A stretch of 64,000 bases of DNA, from positions 163,023 through 227,022 of the forward strand of contig NZ_JNLJ01000005.1 of the NCBI RefSeq assembly GCF_000703045.1. Reading direction: 5' to 3'. Positions 41,106 through 50,595 of this stretch are shown here, one piece after another. Under the pieces are notes generated by a model that worked only from the letters and a program-made list of their open reading frames with translations, was not told where the DNA came from and did no database searches. Position numbers and translations under genes: made by a program. Origin of the DNA: Persephonella sp. IF05-L8. GTDB taxonomy: Bacteria > Aquificota > Aquificia > Aquificales > Hydrogenothermaceae. How positions within the stretch are numbered: position 1 is the first letter of the stretch; each line of letters starts with the position of its first letter.

Positions 41106-43736
41106 TTATAAGTCCTCCGTATTTATCTTTTTTATAAAAGTACTGTGGGGTTTTCCGAATATGTATCCCTGGGCATAAGATACTCCTAATCTTTTAAGTG
41201 TTTCAACTTCTTCTTGTGTTTCAACCATCTCAGCCAGAAGCTTTATTCCTTTTTCTTTACATATATGGGCAATTCCACCAACAATAATCTGATTATCTCT
41301 ATCCTTGTCTATATTTTTAATGAGGCAACCGTCAAGTTTAATTATATCAATATCAAAATACTTTATGTAGGAAAATGTTGAGTATCCTACACCAAAATCA
41401 TCCAGAGCAAATCTAATTCCATTTGATTTTGCAATTCTTATGGCTTCTTTAACGATGGTAATTTCGCTTATAGCTTCTTCTTCTGTTATTTCCAGTACTA
41501 TGTTTTCTTTGGGTATATTATTTTTCTCAAGTAGTTCAACAAAATGGGATATATGTTGTACATCCTGAATATAGGGACGGGATAAATTAAAAAATAACAT
41601 CTGTGGGATTTCTTTTTGTTCAGATAAAAGCTGTATGGTTTTTCGTTGAATTATTTCATCTATTCGTAGAATAATACCAAATTTTATGGCAGTTGATATA
41701 AATTTATATGCAGGAATAGCTCTATCTTTCTCCTGTATTCGTGCCAGTACTTCATATCCCACTACCTCAAGAGTGTTTAAGTCCACAATAGGTTGAAAGT
41801 AAGGTATTACTCTGTCTTCTTGAATTGCGTCAATAAGGAAGTTTTTGCTTTTAAACTCTTCTTCAAGTATCTGGGATATTTCTTCTTTCCCTAACATAAC
41901 AACCTGGTTTTTGCCACTTCTTTTAGCTTGATAAAGTGCCAGGTCGGCAGCCTGAAGTATTTCTTCAAAAGTATCCCCGTGAATTCTAAGTCCTGCAACC
42001 CCTGCACTTAAGGTTATAGAAATTTTGTAGTCTTTTATTCTGCATTCTTTCTCAAATATCTTTTTTCTAATTCTTTCTGCCAGCTTTAGAGCGTCTTCTA
42101 TTTTTGTTTCTGGTAAAACAACAATAAATTCTTCTCCACCATATCTACCAACTTTGTCTATATCTTTCCTTATCTCTTTTTTTATTATTTCTGCTACCTG
42201 TTTAAGGATTATATCTCCTATTGCATGACCATAGGTATCGTTTATACCTTTAAAATCATCTATATCCATTAGAATTATGCTAAATTCATGATTGTATCTT
42301 TTTGCTCTTTCTACTTCTCTTTCTGCATATTCAACAAGGGCACGTCTGTTGTATAAACCGGTAAGAGGGTCGTAAGTGGCAAGATTTAATATGTTAATGT
42401 TGTAAACCAGATGAGATAAAATCATGTCTGTATATTTAAGCTCTTCTTCTGATAGTTTTTCCCCCCGTTTGAAGATAACTATATATAAAGAGTATTCATC
42501 ATCAATATCTTTTTTTATAGAAACGGTATAACCATCTTTGTTCTCATTCCAGATAATATCATTATCTTTATATGTTTGTTGTAATTTTCTAAACTCATTT
42601 TTCTCTAAGTTTAGAGGGATTTTATTAAGTAGGTATCTTTCAGAATGAACCAGCACGGCACATTGATTTTCTACCTTTGAGAATAGACATAAGACATTCC
42701 CATCTGCATTTAAAAGTTCGTCTAATTTGTTTATTGTAAATAGAGCAAAATTATGAATATCTCTGGTCATAGATATCATTTTAGCTGTTGTTGTGAGAAC
42801 TAAGTTCATTCCCCGTTGATGTTTTAATATTTTTTGTCTTGTTATTTCCAGAACTTGAGATATTTTTGCAAATTCATCATTTCCATACAGATGAAGGTCA
42901 AAGCTCACATTTTCAAGCCCTTTATCACTCATATATTGGATATTTTTTTTCAAATAATTAACAGGATAAAGAAGTATTTTTTTGAAGAAAAAGTTATAGA
43001 AAGCAAGAGATAAGAGAAAAAATACAGAGAAGACAATAATACTTCCAATTATAGAGGAAATTACTTTTTTGTTTATAACAGCTGATTTTTCTACACATCC
43101 TACTATATAGAAATTACCATTATCAAATTTAGAATGGGAGCATATGAAAGATGTAAATGTCTTTGGTGAAGTTTGTAATACGAATACAGGTTCATAACTA
43201 CCAAGGGGAAAATTTTGAGGTGAAAGTATATGCTCCAGAGCAGATTTATCTATAATAGCATAATACATGTTTTCCATATTTATTATTAAGTATTCTGCCC
43301 AAAGTATGTACTTGTTATTTGAGTATTGGTTTAGTTGTATTGATGAAAGAGGAAACTTTTTCCCTATTGTGTAGCCTTGAACTCTATTATAGATACTGTA
43401 TATATGGAACTTTTTCAGCATGTTAAAGTCTAAGTTGAGATTTTTATCTCTATAATCTGAAATAAATATCTTGGCATTATTTTCTATAGTCTCAAGCTCT
43501 TTTTTGATTAATCTCTTTTCAACTTCAATGGTTTTCTTTAAACTTACTTTGATTTTTTGAATTTCTTCTTGAATATTTATAGCTGTTAATATTCCAACAG
43601 CCGTTATAAAGGATATCATAAAAAGAAAAATCAGAATTAATACTACTTTTTGCCCATAACTTTCAACACCAAATTTTTTTTCAAGAAACTGATTATATTT
43701 AAGATACCTGTCCATACGCTTTTGTTTTGATAGCAT
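41106..43736 (-). CDS. Membrane GGDEF-EAL cyclic-di-GMP protein
   Basis: An 876-residue sensor. A transmembrane helix (about 28-52), an extracytoplasmic region (about 55-225), a second helix (about 228-250), a HAMP-like stretch and a GAF-like segment (about 310-430) precede GGDEF (about 450-610; VGRYGGEEFIVVLP) and EAL (about 625-870). The EAL signature is VGYEVLARI, with LEITEEEA, LDDFGVGYSTFSY and IIKLDGC kept, so hydrolysis is likely. The inhibitory RxxD site is absent. It shares architecture with the protein at 15.9-18.6 kb but has no PAS. It is the first gene of the operon down to pmbA. Confidence 0.92.
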   Translation of the reverse strand: MLSKQKRMDRYLKYNQFLEKKFGVESYGQKVVLILIFLFMISFITAVGILTAINIQEEIQKIKVSLKKTIEVEKRLIKKELETIENNAKIFISDYRDKNLNLDFNMLKKFHIYSIYNRVQGYTIGKKFPLSSIQLNQYSNNKYILWAEYLIINMENMYYAIIDKSALEHILSPQNFPLGSYEPVFVLQTSPKTFTSFICSHSKFDNGNFYIVGCVEKSAVINKKVISSIIGSIIVFSVFFLLSLAFYNFFFKKILLYPVNYLKKNIQYMSDKGLENVSFDLHLYGNDEFAKISQVLEITRQKILKHQRGMNLVLTTTAKMISMTRDIHNFALFTINKLDELLNADGNVLCLFSKVENQCAVLVHSERYLLNKIPLNLEKNEFRKLQQTYKDNDIIWNENKDGYTVSIKKDIDDEYSLYIVIFKRGEKLSEEELKYTDMILSHLVYNINILNLATYDPLTGLYNRRALVEYAEREVERAKRYNHEFSIILMDIDDFKGINDTYGHAIGDIILKQVAEIIKKEIRKDIDKVGRYGGEEFIVVLPETKIEDALKLAERIRKKIFEKECRIKDYKISITLSAGVAGLRIHGDTFEEILQAADLALYQAKRSGKNQVVMLGKEEISQILEEEFKSKNFLIDAIQEDRVIPYFQPIVDLNTLEVVGYEVLARIQEKDRAIPAYKFISTAIKFGIILRIDEIIQRKTIQLLSEQKEIPQMLFFNLSRPYIQDVQHISHFVELLEKNNIPKENIVLEITEEEAISEITIVKEAIRIAKSNGIRFALDDFGVGYSTFSYIKYFDIDIIKLDGCLIKNIDKDRDNQIIVGGIAHICKEKGIKLLAEMVETQEEVETLKRLGVSYAQGYIFGKPHSTFIKKINTEDL

Positions 43737-43850
43737 GACTTATCTCTTAATTATTTTTTATGTTGTTCTTTTTAATAATATTCATTTTCGGAAAAAATCA
43801 AAGAGTTATATAATTTAATACTGCTAATAATAAACAAAATGAGGTTGTAA

Positions 43851-45752
<1,902 letters not shown>

Positions 45753-45764
45753 ACGGGGTTATAA

Positions 45765-46250
45765 ATGGAATTTAAATATTTAAATGAGCAGATTATTGCT
45801 GAAATAAAAAAGTGCAGGGAAAGGTTTCCTCTAAAGGAGCAGTGTATCATTCCTGCACTGCATAAAATTCTTGATGTTTATAGGGATATTCCTCAGCAAG
45901 CCATAGAAGAGCTATCAGAATATCTTCAGGTGCCTCTTGCAGATATAGAAGGTATAGTCACCTTCTATGATATGTTCAGATACAGGAAAAATGCCAAAAA
46001 CCATATAAGAATTTGTAGAAATCTACCATGCCATCTTGCCAGATACCAGAATATTCTTGAAATCATTAAAAAGAAAACAGGGGCAGATATTGGCAAAAAC
46101 AGTCCAGATGGTAAATGGTATATTGAGCTGGTTGAGTGTATAGGAAGTTGCGGTATTGCGCCAGCCTTTTTAATAAATGATGACCTGTATGATGGAAGTA
46201 AAATTAAAACTGAGGAAGATATTGAAGAAATCCTTGGCAGGTATGAGTGA
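45765..46250 (+). CDS. nuoE: NADH dehydrogenase-type 24 kDa subunit
   Basis: A thioredoxin-like [2Fe-2S] protein (N1a cluster) of the NADH-oxidising module. The 161 residues carry the four cluster cysteines as CRNLPC and CIGSCG, the N-terminal helical region (PQQAIEELSEYLQVPLADIE) and GIVTFYDMF. It lies 12 bases behind metG and is coupled to nuoF. It could belong to complex I, or to a soluble hydrogenase or formate dehydrogenase diaphorase; the gene context does not decide. No nuoG is adjacent. Confidence 0.93.
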   Translation: MEFKYLNEQIIAEIKKCRERFPLKEQCIIPALHKILDVYRDIPQQAIEELSEYLQVPLADIEGIVTFYDMFRYRKNAKNHIRICRNLPCHLARYQNILEIIKKKTGADIGKNSPDGKWYIELVECIGSCGIAPAFLINDDLYDGSKIKTEEDIEEILGRYE

Positions 46251-47539
46251 TGAATATAAGGGATAAAATTCCAAGACTACCTGAGATACATGTTGAAAGT
46301 AATCTGAACCTGCTGCTTAGAAGGGCAAAAGAAAACAGGACAGTTGATATAGAGGAATATGTAACAACAGGAGGATACTCTGCATTAAAAAAAGCCCTTA
46401 CAAAGTTTACACCGGAGGATATAGTTGTTCTGGTTGAGGAAAGCACACTGAGGGGAAGAGGTGGTGCAGGTTTTCCAACAGGTAGAAAGTGGCGTTTTGC
46501 TTTGATGAACCCGCCCCCAAGATATCTTGTCTGTAATGCAGATGAATCTGAGCCGGGAACATTTAAGGACAGAATAATCATAGAGAGAGACCCTCATCTG
46601 CTTCTTGAAGGAATGATTATTGCCGGATATGCTCTTGGTGCAAAAGAGGGATACATATATATAAGAGGAGAATATCCTGCAGGATATCTCATACTGGAAA
46701 ATGCCATACAGGAAGCAAAAGAATATGGATTTTTAGGTGAAAATATACTGGGAACTGATTTTTCCTTTGATATAAAGGTTTACAGAGGAGCAGGTGCCTA
46801 TATCTGTGGAGAAGAAACAGCACTTCTTGAAAGTCTGGAAGGAAAAAGAGGACATCCCAGACTGAGACCTCCATATCCTGCTCAGGTTGGTTTATACGGC
46901 AAGCCTACAGTTGTTAATAATGTGGAGACCTTATCCAATATCCCGATTATTGTTACCTATGAAGCACATTTTATGAATATTGGTCCTGCAGGATTTTTTG
47001 GTCCTAAACTATTCCCAATAAGCGGGAAGGTTAACAAACCCGGTGTTTATGAAGCCACTATGGATATAACCCTCAATGAGCTTATTGAGATGGCAGGTGG
47101 TGTAAAAGATGGCAAGAAGGTAAAAGCTGTTTTTGCAGGAGCTCTTGGGGTGTATTCTGCAGATGAGCTTGACACCCCAATGGATTATTCACCAAAAGGA
47201 TTTGGTGGAACAGGGACAACAATCGTTCTGGATGAGGATGACTGTATAATTGATGCTCTACTTGTAATTACAAACTTTTTCCATCATGAAAGCTGCGGAA
47301 AGTGCACACCTTGTAGGGTTGGGACATATGAGCAGCATGTTATTATGAAAAAGCTAAAAGAAGGCACTGCAACCGAGAAGGATTTAGAATACCTGAAACA
47401 TCTTGCTAAAAATATTCCTGCAAACTCAATATGTGGACTTGGCTTTTCTGCTCCTAATGCGATAGCAGATGCCTTAAATAAATTTCCAGAAGAATTTGAG
47501 GCACATCTGAATAAAACCTGTAAGGTATGTTTCGGTTAA
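46250..47539 (+). CDS. nuoF: NADH dehydrogenase-type 51 kDa flavoprotein subunit
   Basis: This subunit binds NADH, FMN and one [4Fe-4S] cluster. Signatures in its roughly 429 residues: the NADH-binding GRGGAGFPTGRKWRFAL, FMN-binding ESEPGTFKDR, the GAGAYICGEETALLESLEG flavin/NAD loop, and the cluster motif ESCGKCTPCRVGTYEQ with a fourth Cys in SICGLGFSAP. The start is either ATG 46250, overlapping the nuoE stop as TGATG, or GTG 46247. ATG is preferred. Its TAA shares a TTAA with the stop of the convergent HD gene. Confidence 0.95.
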   Translation: MNIRDKIPRLPEIHVESNLNLLLRRAKENRTVDIEEYVTTGGYSALKKALTKFTPEDIVVLVEESTLRGRGGAGFPTGRKWRFALMNPPPRYLVCNADESEPGTFKDRIIIERDPHLLLEGMIIAGYALGAKEGYIYIRGEYPAGYLILENAIQEAKEYGFLGENILGTDFSFDIKVYRGAGAYICGEETALLESLEGKRGHPRLRPPYPAQVGLYGKPTVVNNVETLSNIPIIVTYEAHFMNIGPAGFFGPKLFPISGKVNKPGVYEATMDITLNELIEMAGGVKDGKKVKAVFAGALGVYSADELDTPMDYSPKGFGGTGTTIVLDEDDCIIDALLVITNFFHHESCGKCTPCRVGTYEQHVIMKKLKEGTATEKDLEYLKHLAKNIPANSICGLGFSAPNAIADALNKFPEEFEAHLNKTCKVCFG

Positions 47540-48084
47540 TCGGTAAATATTTCTTTTAAGACCCTCTGTGCCTCTTCATAAAGTTTTTTTATTACTTCAT
47601 CCTCTACACCGCTGCCGCAGGCTTCAACCATTGAGGTGTAGTACCATTTCTGCTGTTCTTTACCTCTGCTGAACCTATTCCACAGGTTTTCTCCGTGCTC
47701 TTTAAGCTCATGTTTTATGCTGTATAGATTGGCCAGTTTATCTGCAAGGGCAACTCTTTTGGTTGAAATATCAGCTTCTTTTAGATGGTCAATATGTTGT
47801 TTCTTTCTTTCTTCCCATGGAAGTTCCTTTTCTTCAGAAAGCTGAAGAACAATATCTGCTATTTTTCTTCCAAATTCATTTTTAATATCCTCATAGGTAT
47901 ACTCTGTATCCTCTATAACATCATGGAGCAAGCCTGCTATTATCTCATCTTCTTCTGCACCAAATTTGGACAGTATCAGACCTACAGATAAAGGATGTGT
48001 AATATAAGGCAGGTCTGTTGATTTTCTTTTCTGGTGTTTATGGGCTTCATTTGCAAATTCAGCAGCCTTAAGTATTCTTTCCAT
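47536..48084 (-). CDS. HD-domain protein resembling small alarmone hydrolases (MESH1-like)
   Basis: A 182-residue stand-alone HD hydrolase domain similar in pattern to the (p)ppGpp hydrolase half of RelA/SpoT. YITHPLSVGLIL supplies the first His, GLLHDVIEDTEYTYEDI the HD and ED motifs, and VALADKLANLYS the last Asp. It should bind Mn2+ or similar and may remove pyrophosphate from alarmones, but only HD-fold membership is secure. It has no synthetase or TGS domain. It overlaps the upstream repeat-protein gene by 17 bases, and the convergent nuoF by four at a shared TTAA. Confidence 0.82.
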   Translation of the reverse strand: MERILKAAEFANEAHKHQKRKSTDLPYITHPLSVGLILSKFGAEEDEIIAGLLHDVIEDTEYTYEDIKNEFGRKIADIVLQLSEEKELPWEERKKQHIDHLKEADISTKRVALADKLANLYSIKHELKEHGENLWNRFSRGKEQQKWYYTSMVEACGSGVEDEVIKKLYEEAQRVLKEIFTD

Positions 48085-48721
48085 TGTTAAGCTCCCTTAC
48101 AGCCCTTTCAAGGTCTCCATGTTTTAATATTTCTATTAATTTATGCTCATCAAAATCTGGTGTAAGTTTTTTCCCTGTTTTTATATCAAGTATGAAAAAT
48201 ATTTCGTCTCCATAACTGCCTACAATAAGGTTTTCTGATTTTCCGATTAGAGCCCCTGCTATAACAGAGGATTTAAAATCATCTGTAAGTTTTTCTCCGG
48301 TGGTGATATCATACAAAGCAAAATGTTTATTTTTCTTGCCCCAGTAGTAGTTGCTTTCCCCTGTTAAAGCTCCTCTATCTCTAATCTTTTCAAACCAGTC
48401 TGTTTTTTGTTCCTTTAGAGAAAATAAAGCATCTTTCCCGTTTAATGTTCCTCTGAAATATGGAGATTGCCCTTTTACCAGTCCCAGCGGGGAAATCCAA
48501 TCAAAATCCTGTGTTAATTTTTCTCCAGTTTTTCCGCTGTATAATGCCCATTTGACCTCCTTTAGATATTTTAAGGGATTTTCTTTATCCTTTATTATTT
48601 CCTCTGTTGCGATGAAATACTCGGAAGCTCCTTTAGGATAACCCTCTGAAAAAATCCATCCAAATCTTTTTTCTCCATTTTCCGTTTTTATAATCATATA
48701 AACGCCTTCTTCTCTTATCAT
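48068..48721 (-). CDS. Unidentified repeat protein (WG/beta-repeat-like)
   Basis: A 217-residue cytoplasmic protein with an internal repeat. GEKLTQDFDWISPLGLVKGQ, GEKLTDDFKSSVIAGALIGK and GKKLTPDFD recur at roughly 65-75-residue spacing. Each is preceded by aromatic beta-strand segments such as ALYSGKT, FALYDITT and FFILDIKT. This looks like a beta-repeat of the WG type, but the family is not certain. No signal peptide is seen. It is upstream of and overlaps the alarmone-hydrolase-like gene by 17 bases, so the two proteins are probably coexpressed. Function is unknown. Confidence 0.75.
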   Translation of the reverse strand: MIREEGVYMIIKTENGEKRFGWIFSEGYPKGASEYFIATEEIIKDKENPLKYLKEVKWALYSGKTGEKLTQDFDWISPLGLVKGQSPYFRGTLNGKDALFSLKEQKTDWFEKIRDRGALTGESNYYWGKKNKHFALYDITTGEKLTDDFKSSVIAGALIGKSENLIVGSYGDEIFFILDIKTGKKLTPDFDEHKLIEILKHGDLERAVRELNNGKNT

Positions 48722-48873
48722 CCTTCTCTCCTTTGTATTTGTAAAATAGACAACAGTATCGTTATTTTTTTCAGATATAGGTATGAGAAACCTCAGAGAA
48801 AGTTAATCCCAAGCTGTTTAATGCTTAATGAATTTGTTATCTGATAATTGTTTGCACAGGAAAATTTATTAGT

Positions 48874-49707
48874 TTAAAAGTTCTTAAGATATTCAATTAC
48901 CATTTGATAGGCTTGGTTTTTAGAGATTTGGCATTGCTGGGATATTATTTTTGCTATTTCTTTTGATTTTAATCCTTGCTGGTGAAGTTCTCTAATGGTT
49001 TTTTCTATTTCCTTGATATTAATCTGTTTTTCTACAACAGGATAGCATATTATTACAAATTCACCTTTCAGGTATTCCTCTTTTGAGCTTAATTCCTGTA
49101 TAACCTGTGCAGGTTTTCCTCTGAAGAATTTTTCATGGATTTTTGTAAGTTCTTTTGCCACTACAATATCAGATGCAGGGGCAAGTTCATTTATTATTTG
49201 GAGGGTATTTAAAACCCTTTTGGGACTTTCATATAAAATAAAAGTAATTTCCAAATTTATCAGTTCTTCTAATCTTTTTAGCTTTTTTTCTTTTTTGTTA
49301 GGCAGAAATCCCTCAAACAAAAATCTGTCTGTTGGAAGCCCCGAAGCTGATAATGCCACTGCTCCTGCAAATGCTCCCGGTATCGGAACAACCTGATAAC
49401 CTTTTTCCCAAGCCAGTTTTACTACTCTGTATCCAGGGTCAGATATGCAAGGAGTGCCGGCATCAGATACAAGGGCTATATCTTCCTTCTCCAGCAAAGA
49501 AACAAGTTTTTTTGCTGTTTCTTCTTCATTATGTTCATGGTAGGAAATAAGTTTTTTTCCTGTAATTGAGTAATAGGAAAGCAGCCTGTGGGTTACCCTT
49601 GTATCCTCACAGGCTATTATGTTCACTGATTTTAGAACTTCTATAGCTCTAAATGTAATATCTTTTAGATTTCCTATTGGGGTTGCAACGACATAAAGCG
49701 TTCCCAT
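48874..49707 (-). CDS. rsmI: 16S rRNA 2'-O-ribose methyltransferase RsmI
   Basis: It methylates the 2'-OH of C1402 in 16S rRNA with S-adenosylmethionine. The 277 residues begin GTLYVVATPIGNLKDITFRA, with ACEDTRVTHRLLSYY and VSDAGTPCISDPGYRVVK, the tetrapyrrole-methylase-fold motifs of the family. The C-terminal part is a small helical domain. Its ATG overlaps the stop of the upstream DUF4139-like gene by one base (TAATG). Confidence 0.95.
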   Translation of the reverse strand: MGTLYVVATPIGNLKDITFRAIEVLKSVNIIACEDTRVTHRLLSYYSITGKKLISYHEHNEEETAKKLVSLLEKEDIALVSDAGTPCISDPGYRVVKLAWEKGYQVVPIPGAFAGAVALSASGLPTDRFLFEGFLPNKKEKKLKRLEELINLEITFILYESPKRVLNTLQIINELAPASDIVVAKELTKIHEKFFRGKPAQVIQELSSKEEYLKGEFVIICYPVVEKQINIKEIEKTIRELHQQGLKSKEIAKIISQQCQISKNQAYQMVIEYLKNF

Positions 49708-50504
49708 TATGGAAGGACAGCAGATAAAGTTGTGTTTTTGACAAATATACCATTTTTGTAAACAGAAACTTCTCCGTTAATCAGACCGGAAATACGCTGG
49801 TTTATTTCCTGCTGGATTATTTTTATCCTTTTTTCTGTGTGTGGAGGTATGGATATTTCAGAAAATTTTTTGTTTTTCATTTCCCATATAATAAGATTAA
49901 TCTTTCTAAAATCAACTACTGTGTTGTTGTCTATGATTAGATATCCTGTTAAGTATTTTTTTCCATTTTTTATATCCAGAATATAATGAACTTTCCAGCT
50001 TATCCCCTGTATTGGATATTTTATTTTGAATATCTCAGATTTTGCTTCATTTGAATTTACTTTTAATGTTATTTGAGGAGAGAAAAGTTCTTCCCATCTT
50101 TCAGGTGAAGATATTCTGGAAGGGAATTCAGGGAGAGTTGTAACCATAAATCCTTTTTTAGAGTTTATTGTAATGTATTTGCCGTTAATTGAGATAACAT
50201 CTCCCCTGATTATTCTGCCTTCCCCTTCAATTGTTACATGTTTTCCTATGAGATTTTTTTTCCAGTTTAGAGAAGTCTTTTCCAGAATATAGCTGCTGAT
50301 TGTTGAACCACCTGTTGTTGATATCTTAATCGCATTGTAATCTCCAATAGGGAGAATTGATATGGGGCCAATAAGATTTTCCCCCTGAGCAACCATAAAT
50401 TCTTCTTCTTGAATGTATGTTGCGTATTTACCTTTAGTTAAAATCAGAGTGTCTGCAAAACTGATTGAGAATATACACAGAAACAATATTAGAAATCTTT
50501 TCAA
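49707..50504 (-). CDS. Exported DUF4139-like protein
   Basis: A 265-residue protein with a signal peptide (about 1-17). After the leader come an N-terminal beta domain (about 20-130) and a second domain (about 145-265) with IQGISWKVHYIL and LTGYLIIDNNTVVDFRKINL. This is the 'GLSWxAxYxL...NxTxxDF' pattern of DUF4139 proteins. The usual C-terminal part of the family is missing, so it may be a short form. The start is TTG 50504 with AAGGAGAGG about eight bases upstream. Function is unknown. It is coupled to rsmI, although the two have no obvious functional link. Confidence 0.7.
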   Translation of the reverse strand: MKRFLILFLCIFSISFADTLILTKGKYATYIQEEEFMVAQGENLIGPISILPIGDYNAIKISTTGGSTISSYILEKTSLNWKKNLIGKHVTIEGEGRIIRGDVISINGKYITINSKKGFMVTTLPEFPSRISSPERWEELFSPQITLKVNSNEAKSEIFKIKYPIQGISWKVHYILDIKNGKKYLTGYLIIDNNTVVDFRKINLIIWEMKNKKFSEISIPPHTEKRIKIIQQEINQRISGLINGEVSVYKNGIFVKNTTLSAVLP

Positions 50505-50595
50505 TTTCTTACCTCTCCTTAGTTATTTGAAGATAATAATATAACAAATATTTTATAATATCTTATTGGCTAAATAATTGTCAGGAGGACTTTCT

